From contig NZ_JADEYS010000022.1 of NCBI RefSeq assembly GCF_015209595.1, positions 23,075 to 87,074 of the forward strand: a DNA stretch of 64,000 bases. The letters are read 5' to 3'. Numbering within the stretch: position 1 is the first letter of the stretch; every line of letters starts with the position of its first letter. The notes below the pieces were generated by a model that did no database searches, was not told the DNA's origin, and saw only the letters and a program-made list of their open reading frames with translations. This document shows positions 47,148 to 56,590 of this stretch, one piece after another. Made by a program: the position numbers and the translations under genes. Source of the stretch: Pontibacterium sinense (lineage in GTDB: Bacteria > Pseudomonadota > Gammaproteobacteria > Pseudomonadales > Balneatricaceae).

Positions 47148-48302
47148 TTAATCGCGCTCGGTACGATTCCAACCAATATTGCGGTCTTTGATCATAGATA
47201 CGACAAACACCCAGGTTTTCCAGATCAGATACCAAGGCACAAACAAGCCAATGCGGAACAGGCCTTTAACACTGCCATAGCGTATGCTCGCGATCAGGTA
47301 GTGCAGGCCAATGATGATAAACAGCAACAACGCTAGCACCCGTATGGTCGTATCACCAAACAATGCTGCTGCGAGCAGTGGGTAAATAATCAGAGTGGCA
47401 GGTGGGGTCAGCACATCGCTCAAAGCATCCAAAGAAAATTTGTCACCTTTCAAGCTATTACGAAACAGCTGACCGGCATAGCTTTTAATCGTAATCCAAC
47501 GACCACGCTCCCAACGGATACGCTGTGTTTTGGACGCTTCTACAGACGTTGGCATCTCAGCATATACACAGGCCTTATCGGTAAAAACGGTACGATATCC
47601 TTTCAACAGCAGGTGAATATGATATTCGATGTCTTCCACAATTGAGTGTGCGAGATAAGGCACGTTCTCCAGCGCTTCACGTGAAATACAAAATCCATTG
47701 CCAAAAATACCGGATGACATACCCAGCGCGCTCCGACCTTTCGGACGCAACGCATTAAAAGAGGCCATGCCCAGCTCCAAAGCACGGGTACGAATAGAAT
47801 CCTCAGGATTCCGAATAGCATATCGCAGCTGCACGACCTTGGCGCCGTGGCTCATTTCCTGATCAAGCACTTTGAGCGCGTCCACATGCATCAACGAATC
47901 CGCATCAACAATCAGGAATGCATCCCACTGCTCTTCTAACAATCCGGTAAATGCATGAAACAGTGCCTGCCCCTTGCCAGGAGGCCCTGTGCGCTCGATA
48001 ACATGCGCCCCTTCAATACGTGCTTTTTCTGCTGTGTCATCTGTACAGTTATCAGCGATCACCACAACCTTATAGTTGTCATCATCATAATTCTGACTCA
48101 GGGCAGCCCGCACCGTTTCACTGATCAGCAGGCTTTCGTTGTGTGCAGGAATAACGACCGCAAATTTGAGTTTTTTTGTTTCCGGTGAGCGCGCTTTTTC
48201 AGGCCAGCACGCGGCAACAGTCACCAGCCCGAAATACAGCACAGGAATTGCGGCAATCAGCAAAAACACCCAACCCAAGATAAGCGAAACAGTTTCTAAC
48301 AA
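47148..48302 (-). CDS. GT2 glycosyltransferase with a QxxRW motif
   Basis: A 384-residue membrane-bound GT2. The N-terminal helix (about 4-30) is followed by the GT-A domain with VIPAHNES, VDADS (DAD, 133-135), ED at 223-224 and QRIRW (260-264). Two or three helices then follow. QxxRW is typical of processive synthases such as cellulose and hyaluronan synthases. The start is TTG at 48302, supported by AAGGAA nine bases upstream; no other in-frame Met lies near. The 388-base upstream gap suggests its own promoter. Acceptor and sugar are unknown. Confidence 0.88.
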   Translation of the reverse strand: MLETVSLILGWVFLLIAAIPVLYFGLVTVAACWPEKARSPETKKLKFAVVIPAHNESLLISETVRAALSQNYDDDNYKVVVIADNCTDDTAEKARIEGAHVIERTGPPGKGQALFHAFTGLLEEQWDAFLIVDADSLMHVDALKVLDQEMSHGAKVVQLRYAIRNPEDSIRTRALELGMASFNALRPKGRSALGMSSGIFGNGFCISREALENVPYLAHSIVEDIEYHIHLLLKGYRTVFTDKACVYAEMPTSVEASKTQRIRWERGRWITIKSYAGQLFRNSLKGDKFSLDALSDVLTPPATLIIYPLLAAALFGDTTIRVLALLLFIIIGLHYLIASIRYGSVKGLFRIGLFVPWYLIWKTWVFVVSMIKDRNIGWNRTERD

Positions 48303-48690
48303 CGTTCGAATTCCTTTTTAACTAGTCACATTTAAAGAGACAAAATAAATACACTATCCGTTATACAGCGAGCCGGTTTCTCAAATATTTCAGCTATATT
48401 TTTTAGCGACTCAGGCGATATGTACACTACTGTTTTCCGGGGTGCATTATCCATTCTGCACTAAACCTTAACATGCCACATGTCAGGTTTTTGTTACTTT
48501 CTCATCCATGAGTGGCGATAAACATTATCTTTTGGTAATTATCGAGAAGAAGGCACTATTTAATAAATAGAGCTCTAGAAGTTTTTATACTCCCCAAGCC
48601 TATATGCCCACCAGTCTAAAAAATCACCTATACCAAAACGTACCGCAATACTGAAATATCTTGTATTACAGCACGTTCAAATATTCCCAC
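48303..48690. other. Intergenic region inside the exopolysaccharide locus
   Basis: This 388-base AT-rich gap lies between the AAA-SPOR gene and the GT2 gene. It is the largest gap within the locus and probably holds a promoter for the GT2-transferase-UXS group. A weak inverted repeat CGATAA/TTATCG surrounds 48518-48551. No ORF or clear RNA is seen. Confidence 0.5.
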
Positions 48691-50931
48691 TTATTGAAGA
48701 TACGGCATATGGGTCAGGTCAACGGCATTAAACTGCACTACAGCCTGATCTCTAGTGTCATAAGGTCCCATATACACACGATAGATACGACGTTCAGCAT
48801 TTCGCGTAACCTCCATATCTGCAGGTTCACCCATTGCCACAAAAGATTCGTAAAGATTGTTCGCTTTGAGACGACTGGTGACAGTTCCTGCATATACAAA
48901 CCAACCGCGACCACCATCATTGACTATCAGGTCTTCACGACTGATATCCGGAAGGTTTATATTCTTGGTATAAACCCGATCCAGACTTTTCAACTTCGGA
49001 TTAAGCGCTCGCACCATGTCCTGAACAGTATCGTTCCAGGTCGTATACTTCGCACGTGCCAACTGGCTCACGGTTGCCCCCTCCACAAAACGCACCAGTG
49101 ATTTGGTCAACGCAGACTGTGAGAACGGATAAGGGATAGTCTCTCCAGACTCGTAACGCTTGGCCCGACGTGAAGATACGACAACCCCCTCCAGCACTCC
49201 CACCTGGGCACGGCCATCCACACGGACGGGGACAACCGGCGCCGACGTCTTAGCAATGTTTGTCACGACGGGCGGCTTCTTCTGTGCCATCACAACCGGT
49301 TTAACCGTCTCAGACTTAACGCGAGGTTCAACCTTTACATCCATCGCCTGCCTTTCTATAGGTTTGGCACGCACATCAGAGACATTCGCTTCCTGACGTA
49401 AACGCTCAAACAGACTCAAGCCATCATTACTGGTGGTGCCTGCCGAGTAACGTTCAAGGGCTGACTTATAAGGCTGCTGGGAGGGCTCACGCTCAAATGC
49501 TGTATCCGCCGTTGGGACCACCGTCGATGGCAGGGGCTGCTCACGCGGAGGTTCAGGCGTGATACTCGACAGAGAAGGCTCAGCAACCGGCTCGGCAGGG
49601 ACATGAACCACCCCTGCATCCTCATCAGCCATGACAGGATCATCGTCCCATGTCAGCTGTTTCTGAGGTTCTAATGCTGGTTGAACAGCGTTAACAGGGA
49701 TCGATTCCAGAGATGGTGTTGTGACGGGCTGCTCTGTTTCAACAACAGTTTCTTTTTGCCTCGTTTCATACCAACGCGCCGCATACCAACTCACGACAAC
49801 GGTAGCGATTAGAACCAACCACAGGCCGTATCGGCTCAATACCCCTGAAGACTTACGTTCTCTCGGCTTTATTTCATCTTCATCGTAATCAGGCAGCGGT
49901 TCAGGTACCGCAAATGCGGACTCGGTAACGGGTTTCGATTGCGATTGATCTTTATCTCGAATTTCAGCCCTTGAATCAGCCTCGTACACGGGTGTCGGCG
50001 CTGCTTGAACATTGCCTACAGCTTGCTTCTCGTCAACACTGGATTCTGCTTCCGCCATAACGCGTAAAGGCTGCTCTTCCTCGGCAGGAGGTGGGGCCTG
50101 ATCGTAGTCATAGGCTCCAGAATGGACAGATGGAAGGTCAGACAAAACCTCGCGTACAACATGGGCATCGATAGTTCGCGCAAAGTGCGCATAACCTGTG
50201 ATTAAGCAGTTATCACAAATGAGGTTAACAAGGCGTGGAGAGCCGTGAGATTTTTTAAAGATCAGCGATAACGCGTCGTCGTTAAAGACCGGTTCAGTGC
50301 AACCAGACACACTAAGACGATGTTCGATATACCGACGTGTCTCAGTTTCATTAAAGTAACCAAGTGAGCGACTGAGGGTAATACGCTGCCGAATCTGGCG
50401 CATTGAATAACGCCCCAGAATATCGTTCAGCTCATTTTGCCCCAAAAAGATAATCTGGATCAGCTTCGCATTTTCGTTCTCGAAGTTGGACAACAGACGA
50501 ATGCCTTCGAGCGTGCGCTCCGGCAATTGCTGAGCCTCATCCAGTATAACAAGCACTCGACGACCTTGTTCGTGCAACCGCTCAAGCTGCTCTTTCAACT
50601 TCGCCTGAAAGACCAGTGATCCCCATTCGGGATCCATATCCATCCCTAACTTCTGCGGCAACTCGGCAAACAGCTCTTCCGGCGTAATCCAGGGGGTCGC
50701 AACCTCAAGAATAATATGATTTTCTTCTTCCAGCTCATATTTAAGCGACTGAATCAAAAAGGTTTTACCGGAACCGACTTCACCGGTTACCAGCATAAAC
50801 CCTTTTGATTGCTTAATACCGTAAATCAACGCCGCGAGCGCTTCGCGGTGCTGTTTACTGGCGAAGAAAAATTCTGGGTTTGGAGTATTTTCAAATGGGC
50901 GTCGATTTAACCCGTAAAACTCCTCATACAT
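48691..50931 (-). CDS. AAA ATPase with transmembrane helix and C-terminal SPOR-like domain (ExeA-like)
   Basis: A 746-residue protein. The N-terminal ExeA/GspA-type AAA domain begins MYEEFYGLNRRPFENTPNPE and has Walker A GEVGSGKT (50-57) and Walker B VILDEAQQ (D131, E132). A Pro/Glu-rich segment (about 270-360), one membrane helix (about 368-386) and a long low-complexity periplasmic linker follow. The C-terminal domain (about 670-746; RGWFVYAGTVTSR, then YRVYMGPYDTRDQA) is SPOR-like, a fold that binds peptidoglycan with stripped stem peptides. ExeA relatives appear in secretion and exopolysaccharide loci. It may couple ATP use to wall binding for polymer export. It lies 73 bases after the GT26 gene. 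Confidence 0.82.
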   Translation of the reverse strand: MYEEFYGLNRRPFENTPNPEFFFASKQHREALAALIYGIKQSKGFMLVTGEVGSGKTFLIQSLKYELEEENHIILEVATPWITPEELFAELPQKLGMDMDPEWGSLVFQAKLKEQLERLHEQGRRVLVILDEAQQLPERTLEGIRLLSNFENENAKLIQIIFLGQNELNDILGRYSMRQIRQRITLSRSLGYFNETETRRYIEHRLSVSGCTEPVFNDDALSLIFKKSHGSPRLVNLICDNCLITGYAHFARTIDAHVVREVLSDLPSVHSGAYDYDQAPPPAEEEQPLRVMAEAESSVDEKQAVGNVQAAPTPVYEADSRAEIRDKDQSQSKPVTESAFAVPEPLPDYDEDEIKPRERKSSGVLSRYGLWLVLIATVVVSWYAARWYETRQKETVVETEQPVTTPSLESIPVNAVQPALEPQKQLTWDDDPVMADEDAGVVHVPAEPVAEPSLSSITPEPPREQPLPSTVVPTADTAFEREPSQQPYKSALERYSAGTTSNDGLSLFERLRQEANVSDVRAKPIERQAMDVKVEPRVKSETVKPVVMAQKKPPVVTNIAKTSAPVVPVRVDGRAQVGVLEGVVVSSRRAKRYESGETIPYPFSQSALTKSLVRFVEGATVSQLARAKYTTWNDTVQDMVRALNPKLKSLDRVYTKNINLPDISREDLIVNDGGRGWFVYAGTVTSRLKANNLYESFVAMGEPADMEVTRNAERRIYRVYMGPYDTRDQAVVQFNAVDLTHMPYLQ

Positions 50932-51004
50932 GGGTACAGCTCTCTTTACTGAATCCGTTTAACTTGACGATACTAACGTACGTTCATCAATCAGGCTACC
51001 GGAT

Positions 51005-51787
51005 TCAGGTCCTCTCTTTAAATCGAAACCCCAAAATATGGTGCCACGCGACCCGTAACATAAATACCGGGTTCCCCAAAATATAACGCTTCCAGGTATG
51101 CGGTTGCATGGCAAGGCGGTACAACCACTCAAATCCATTGTCCGTTACCCATTTAGGCGCGCGATCAATATCACCGGTAAATATACGATGGAATGCACCC
51201 GTCGCAAGCTTCACAGGAACCGTTAGCTTATTCCGATTATCCCAGATCCACTTTTCCTGAATAGGCATGCTCATACCAACCAGCAGCACTTTAGCTCCGC
51301 TATTGTTGATCATGTCGATCACTTTATCGTTTTCTTCACCTTCACGATCGAAAAAACCATTATGGCGACCTGCAAAAGGACAATCGGGATAACGTTTCGC
51401 CATCGCTTCCTCAAACCGCTCGCCCATCTCATCTATATCTCCCAACAAGAAAATCGGCCATTGTTCCTGGGAGCACATCTCGAACATCTCTTCCAGCCAG
51501 TCGGCTGGGGTTAAGCGTTGCCCCACATCACATCGAGCGATTTTACAGCCAAGCTTCACACCCGCACCGTCCACAAACACCATGTCAGCGTTGTTCAGAA
51601 TATGACGAAAGGAGGGGTCTTCGTAGGCAAGGTTCATTGCGTGGATATTCACATTCATGATATTCCCGCCTTCACCGTTCTCTGCGGCCCAGCGGATGCT
51701 GTCAAAAATATCCTGACGGTGTACGACATGATACCGTACGCCATTTAGCCACTCTTCTTTGTACTGTGGTTTTTCAGTTAGTGACAC
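51005..51787 (-). CDS. WecG/TagA/CpsF-family glycosyltransferase (GT26)
   Basis: A 260-residue GT26 enzyme with the family's LLGDIDEMGERFEEAM and GRHNGFFDREGEEN segments, VLLVGMSMPIQEKWIW, and the C-terminal RAPKWVTDNGFEWLYRLA. These soluble or membrane-associated enzymes add N-acetylmannosaminyl or similar residues to undecaprenyl-linked intermediates. Here it should add one residue to the repeat unit. Its start overlaps the preceding GT4 gene by 14 bases. The sugar is unknown. Confidence 0.9.
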   Translation of the reverse strand: MSLTEKPQYKEEWLNGVRYHVVHRQDIFDSIRWAAENGEGGNIMNVNIHAMNLAYEDPSFRHILNNADMVFVDGAGVKLGCKIARCDVGQRLTPADWLEEMFEMCSQEQWPIFLLGDIDEMGERFEEAMAKRYPDCPFAGRHNGFFDREGEENDKVIDMINNSGAKVLLVGMSMPIQEKWIWDNRNKLTVPVKLATGAFHRIFTGDIDRAPKWVTDNGFEWLYRLAMQPHTWKRYILGNPVFMLRVAWHHILGFRFKERT

Positions 51788-53012
51788 GGCTTGCTACCTT
51801 TTCTTCTGCTATACCACGGTCTTCCAACAAATTCTGGAACCGAACGGCATTTTTACCCTGATCAAAACTGTGTGCGATATGCTCGATAGCCTGCTGCCGC
51901 AGTTTTTCGAGGTCAATCTCACCCTTAATGACCGCTTCCATAGACTCTGCCAACGCATCGTCGCTGGCTGGCGGTACTAAAATTCCAGCCTTACCGTAAT
52001 CAAGCAGTTCGGGGATACCTGAGATTGCCGTCGATAACACGGGCACACCTGCTTGCATCGCTTCCATCAATACAATCGGCATACCTTCAGCGACACTAGA
52101 CATCACAAACAGATCTGCCTCTTTGTACATTTCCAGCACATCGCTGTGATAACGTGCACCTAGCAGCTTTACTTCTGCTTGCAACCCCAATCGCTGAACT
52201 TCCGACTCGATAAACTCTCGCTGAGGCCCTTCACCTACCAGCAGACATTCGAAAGACAAACCTTTATCTCTCAATTGAGCACATGCCCGAACAAGATACT
52301 CCTGCGCCTTTTGCGTAGACAGCCGGCCAACACTTAACATCCGTAACGGTCGGTTTGAATCATATACTTGAGGCTTCGGAGGTTCGGCCAGTGGAGCCAC
52401 CCCTAACGGTAACACCACCAACTTATCTTCCACTACAGTAGGGAAATGCTCTTTGACATAATCGACGTTGTATTGAGAAATGCAGACCACTAAGTCCGCT
52501 TCCTCTAACTTTTTCTCCAAATCAGGAGGATTATCAAAAGTCAGATCAGACCCATGCAAGGTCAATGAAAACGGCAGACCTGCAATACGCTTCATCCACA
52601 TCGCAATCGACGTCGCGCCATACGTGAAGTGCGAATGCACCCAACGCGGCTCTGCAGAATCAGCATAACGCTTAAGGGTCAGCGCTGCGCCTGAGATATG
52701 CTTTAACGTCGTTACCGGCTTTTCTTCGACGGAAAACATCCTTGCCAATGAACCTAGATAACCTGTCGGATACTTCAGTAAGCAATGTAAATGGGCAGAA
52801 GCAACTTCAGCAGCCCCGGCATCACACAGGTAGTCTACCTGCTTCTGTACACTTTCCATCCCTGGATGAACCTGTGACGCATCTGGCCGATGACTCGACA
52901 CCAAATCCATCGCCATCCCTTCATCCAGCATTTTCGTGTACTGGCTGAAGAGAAAGGTCTCACTCAGCACTGGAAATATAGAGTTGAGAAAAATAACGCG
53001 GTTCTTCGCCAT
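51774..53012 (-). CDS. GT4-family glycosyltransferase
   Basis: A 412-residue GT-B enzyme. The N-terminal half has ILTLHGSDL-like SLTLHGSDLTFD, and the C-terminal half has the GT4 signatures RMLSVGRLSTQKAQEYLVRA and the E-x7-E motif in SSVAEGMPIVLMEAMQAG. It probably adds a hexose to the lipid-linked repeat unit in the cytoplasm. ATG 53012 (MAKNRVIFLNS) is preferred to a Met eight codons upstream. It overlaps the GT26 gene by 14 bases, so the two are translated together. Confidence 0.9.
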   Translation of the reverse strand: MAKNRVIFLNSIFPVLSETFLFSQYTKMLDEGMAMDLVSSHRPDASQVHPGMESVQKQVDYLCDAGAAEVASAHLHCLLKYPTGYLGSLARMFSVEEKPVTTLKHISGAALTLKRYADSAEPRWVHSHFTYGATSIAMWMKRIAGLPFSLTLHGSDLTFDNPPDLEKKLEEADLVVCISQYNVDYVKEHFPTVVEDKLVVLPLGVAPLAEPPKPQVYDSNRPLRMLSVGRLSTQKAQEYLVRACAQLRDKGLSFECLLVGEGPQREFIESEVQRLGLQAEVKLLGARYHSDVLEMYKEADLFVMSSVAEGMPIVLMEAMQAGVPVLSTAISGIPELLDYGKAGILVPPASDDALAESMEAVIKGEIDLEKLRQQAIEHIAHSFDQGKNAVRFQNLLEDRGIAEEKVASRVTN

Positions 53013-53175
53013 TAAAACATTCCCTGAAGGTATCATTAATCAACACAGCAGACTGTATCAGAAGAGGTATGACAATATTTCGACTTTCAGCGCGGGGCAA
53101 CCATTCATTAACGAATGAGTTGATCTGGGTAATGAGGGACAACTTCCTCTACAAAAAAAGGTATGCCACATATAC

Positions 53176-53206
53176 AAAGGGCCGCATCTAAGCAGCCCTT
53201 TATACA
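53176..53206 (-). terminator. Possible terminator after the secreted unknown
   Basis: AAAGGGC (53176-53182) and GCCCTTT (53195-53201) form a stem with a weak TTTGTAT tail just after the gene at 53211. It may partly end the upstream part of the polysaccharide transcript. Confidence 0.45.
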
Positions 53207-53210
53207 ATAA

Positions 53211-53768
53211 TTAATCGAGGAGCTTTATCGCACCATTGTTACGCACTTTAATAACACGTGCATGAACAATATGTGTGCGTTCTACCGGGAAATAGAGTGT
53301 CAGATAGTTTTCGCCCGGTTTAATCGCTATATCCCGGACAATGCGACGAGTCTCAACCATCAGGTTTTTATTATCGTCGTAGTAACCTGCTTCCACCTTA
53401 ACGTCAATTTTGGAGCCATACATCAGCAGTGCACGCTGATCAATCACCCTGACTTTCAGTGCATTTGGCGGATCATATTCCCAGGCCTTAATAAATACGT
53501 CACCCGATTTGATGTCTCGGCTATCATTTTGATAATAGGGTGTTTCACGGGCAATCAGCGCGCCAAACGGATCTTCGAATACATCCCAGCCCTGCTCATC
53601 CAGTGAGTCATAATTGTAATCGGGCAAGTTCCCCTGTTCCTCGCCTTTAAACCCGGTCAGGTTATCTGCTTTCTTATCCGCCTGAGCAGCTGTAGCGCCC
53701 AAAATAAAAAGCATTGCCAGACTGAAGGAGAACAGTGGCTTTAACAATGTTGTGACACCTAGTCGCAT
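53211..53768 (-). CDS. Secreted protein of unknown function in the exopolysaccharide locus
   Basis: I do not recognise this 185-residue protein. It begins with a signal peptide (LKPLFSFSLAMLFILGATAAQA), so it is periplasmic or secreted. The rest is a strand-rich domain: YNYDSLDEQGWDVFEDPFG, then ALLMYGSKIDVKVEAGYYDD, MVETRRIVRDIAI and a C-terminal IVHARVIKVRNNGA. This suggests a small beta-sandwich or barrel. A good ribosome-binding site (AAAGGTG) precedes ATG 53768. It lies between two GT4 genes on the same strand, so it probably acts in polymer export, modification or anchoring. Confidence 0.75.
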   Translation of the reverse strand: MRLGVTTLLKPLFSFSLAMLFILGATAAQADKKADNLTGFKGEEQGNLPDYNYDSLDEQGWDVFEDPFGALIARETPYYQNDSRDIKSGDVFIKAWEYDPPNALKVRVIDQRALLMYGSKIDVKVEAGYYDDNKNLMVETRRIVRDIAIKPGENYLTLYFPVERTHIVHARVIKVRNNGAIKLLD

Positions 53769-53831
53769 GATAGTCACCTTTAGGGTATATGTGTACGCAC
53801 CTACTTTAGTAAGCACTCACTATACCACTGA

Positions 53832-55031
53832 TTAGTAGTTAGGCACCTTATCCGAAGTGCTGTAGACCTCATTCAAAAGGTCGTACACCTTTTCAGCGTT
53901 GTGACGCCAAGTGAATTCCTTAACCATACGTTCACGGGCGGCTTTGCCCAAACGTTCCCTAAGTTCTTTATCTTCAACCAGCTTTGTCAGTGCTTGAGTC
54001 ATGGCCTCGCCATCACCTGGAGGGAATAACAAGCCTTCCTCCCCATCTACTAGCATCTCTTTGACCGGCTCTGTCCCCAAGGACAATACCGCAGTTTCCA
54101 TCGCCATATATTCAAACATCTTGAGCGGCGAACAATAATACGCTGAGTTTTGCAGTACAGTAATATCCATCGCCGCCAAGTATTTATCAATCTCGTTACT
54201 CGGCACAAAGCCAGCGAAGGTTACGTGGTCTTTAATATCTGATTGATTTGCCCGCGCTACGCTTTCTTCTGATTCGGGCTTTACCTGCCCAACCAGTAAC
54301 AAACGTACTTTGTATCCCTGCCCGATCAGATAAGAGAAGCTGTCGAACAACATATCCATACGGTGCCACGGAGCAAAGCTGCCAACGAAACCAATGACAA
54401 CCTCATCTTCGTCTATACCCAACTCTTCCCTGACAGGAGCTCCTGACATATGTGGATCAAACTGTTCAACAGTGACGCCATTTGGAATGGAATGAACCGG
54501 CAACCCACGAGTCGATTCAACCTTATATTCCTCAGTCAGCACGTTGCTCACTGCAAACCCACCGTCACATAACGAAAGTGCTCGGGTAGAGCTGAAAAAG
54601 TGTTCCGCACCTGGGACCCGAAGGTAATTCACTTCCCGTTCTTCATGATCCGGGGAGTTAATCTCGAGCACCACCGGGATATTCAACGAGCGGCACGCCC
54701 ATATGATCGAAAAGGTGTTGTAATCAAAACGCGTCAAAACCAAATCCGGCTTTAACTCTTTTAACTGTCTCCGCTCTTCCAGCATGCGCTTGGATTGAAC
54801 AAGAAACGCTTTGATATCTGAAATATAAAACTGCGCCAAGCGCGATTTAAGGCGATCAACAAAGGATTTTTTTTGCCCCGGCACTCCCGTTTCAAGCGGA
54901 GGGGCCATAACCGTAAATTCAATCCCTTGCTCATCGCAAATCCCACCAAACTCTTCCGAGAATTTAGTGACGTGTACGTATGAACCATCACGCTCAAACT
55001 TCTGATAATGGGCATATACAACACGTTTCAT
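53832..55031 (-). CDS. GT4-family glycosyltransferase
   Basis: A 399-residue GT-B enzyme. N-terminal MKRVVYAHYQKFERDGSYVH and a C-terminal GT4 domain with VIGFVGSFAPWHRMDMLFDS, FAGFVPSNEIDKYLAAMD and the PLKMFEYMAMETAVLSL region (E-x-E type). It should transfer a hexose to the growing repeat unit. ATG 55031 is chosen over a Met seven codons upstream. It lies 26 bases after the Wzx-like gene and 63 bases ahead of the secreted unknown. Confidence 0.9.
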   Translation of the reverse strand: MKRVVYAHYQKFERDGSYVHVTKFSEEFGGICDEQGIEFTVMAPPLETGVPGQKKSFVDRLKSRLAQFYISDIKAFLVQSKRMLEERRQLKELKPDLVLTRFDYNTFSIIWACRSLNIPVVLEINSPDHEEREVNYLRVPGAEHFFSSTRALSLCDGGFAVSNVLTEEYKVESTRGLPVHSIPNGVTVEQFDPHMSGAPVREELGIDEDEVVIGFVGSFAPWHRMDMLFDSFSYLIGQGYKVRLLLVGQVKPESEESVARANQSDIKDHVTFAGFVPSNEIDKYLAAMDITVLQNSAYYCSPLKMFEYMAMETAVLSLGTEPVKEMLVDGEEGLLFPPGDGEAMTQALTKLVEDKELRERLGKAARERMVKEFTWRHNAEKVYDLLNEVYSTSDKVPNY

Positions 55032-55057
55032 TGCTTTATCCGTCACTTCCATATCCT

Positions 55058-56575
55058 TTATTCAACACCTGTCGCGACGCGCTTTAACGCCCAACCACGT
55101 AAACCCGCGGGCAACATATGGCCATATTTCCCTAGCACCCATCCCGGAACATCGCCCATCATAGAAGCGGGTAAACCAAAGAAACCGATAAGGTATGCCA
55201 ACCCCGAAGTCACCAACATAATCAGCAGCATCAACTCTGAAGAGGCAATTTTCCCTTCTAACAGATAAAGAACCGCCGCATCGACCAACCCAACAAAGGC
55301 CGCCAGCAAGTAACCCGGCAGCTGAACTTTTATGAACTCAATCCAGTTAGAGTCCAGCAACTTAATCGCCAAATTTGCCATTGACAGGTACAACCACAAA
55401 GTAGCGCCAACGACTGCAAATCCCACAGCGGCAATTCCTTCGGGTACGGCGACGATACAAGCCGCCGTCAGCAATACAAAGAACACTATCTGGCGTCTCA
55501 TTTCCGCATGAACATGTCCCATTGCCTGAATGACCGGGCCTGTCAGAATCAATACGAGCCGAATCAAACCCATCAGACAAAGTACCTGAAAGGCCGGGAC
55601 TGCACCTATCCAGTTATCGCCGTACATACCGGTAATGATGTATTGCCCTGAAACCAACATACCGACAAAAACAGGGAACGCCATCAATGCCGTGACGGAT
55701 ACTACGCGGAAATAAACCTGCCGCAAACGCTCTTTATCATCCTGAACTTCAGAGTATGAGGAGAACATGACATTTGTCAGCGTCCCAGCAATCTTCGCGA
55801 GCGGAAGATTAACCAAATGATATGCACGGCTGTATAAACCTAACATAATCTGATCAAGAAATTTGCCGATAACGAAGAAGTCTACATTACGCGCAAAGTA
55901 TCCGACGACACTGCTAATACTGACCCCACCGCCAAACGACAGTAACTCTTTCAACCTCGATTTTTCGGGCGTGAATGTCATACGAAACGGTTCGTAGACG
56001 AACGAGAGAATTGAGCCAAGAACGGTGGTCGCGATGGTCCCCATCACTAAACTCCACACTCCGTAACCCAACACCGCCATCACAATCACAACACCAGCGT
56101 AACCAACGACATGTCCGATTGAATCGACTATAAAAAGTCGACGAAAGTCCATACGACGCATAATCAGTCCACGGCTTACCGTAGAGAGCGCAGCAACAAA
56201 CAGACTGATAGATAACACTCTAATGACGGGACCAACACGCTCGTCGCCGAAGAAAATGGCAACAGGTTCGGAGACAAGTAATATCAACGCCACTAACGCA
56301 ACGCCAATAAGAACAGACAGCGTGTTGGCCGTGCGAATCGCTATCTCATCCAGATTTTTTCTTTGCACAACGGCCGCGCCCATCCCCATAGCGGAGATAA
56401 TTTCTGCAAGGCCTATAAAAATCATTGCTGTCGCCAGCAACCCGAAATCTTCCGGCGGTAAAATTCGGGCAACAACAATGGTCACGCCCAGACTCACAAC
56501 AGTCTGGACAATAACCCTCATCATATTCCAATTGGCACCCCGGATCGTCCGCTGAGTGTGGGTGTCAGCTGCCAC
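55058..56575 (-). CDS. Wzx-like lipid-linked repeat-unit flippase
   Basis: A 505-residue membrane protein with 12-14 hydrophobic segments and the MOP/Wzx layout (RGANWNMMRVIVQTVVSLG, then LLATAMIFIGLAEIISAMGMGAAV). It flips undecaprenyl-linked oligosaccharide repeats to the periplasmic side. The start is GTG at 56575, backed by an AGGGGG site; the overlapping ATG is out of frame. It is 15 bases after the Wzy-like gene. The presence of Wzx, Wzy, Wzc- and Wza-like genes defines a Wzx/Wzy-type locus. Confidence 0.9.
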   Translation of the reverse strand: MAADTHTQRTIRGANWNMMRVIVQTVVSLGVTIVVARILPPEDFGLLATAMIFIGLAEIISAMGMGAAVVQRKNLDEIAIRTANTLSVLIGVALVALILLVSEPVAIFFGDERVGPVIRVLSISLFVAALSTVSRGLIMRRMDFRRLFIVDSIGHVVGYAGVVIVMAVLGYGVWSLVMGTIATTVLGSILSFVYEPFRMTFTPEKSRLKELLSFGGGVSISSVVGYFARNVDFFVIGKFLDQIMLGLYSRAYHLVNLPLAKIAGTLTNVMFSSYSEVQDDKERLRQVYFRVVSVTALMAFPVFVGMLVSGQYIITGMYGDNWIGAVPAFQVLCLMGLIRLVLILTGPVIQAMGHVHAEMRRQIVFFVLLTAACIVAVPEGIAAVGFAVVGATLWLYLSMANLAIKLLDSNWIEFIKVQLPGYLLAAFVGLVDAAVLYLLEGKIASSELMLLIMLVTSGLAYLIGFFGLPASMMGDVPGWVLGKYGHMLPAGLRGWALKRVATGVE

Positions 56576-56590
56576 ATTGCCCCCTGGCGA

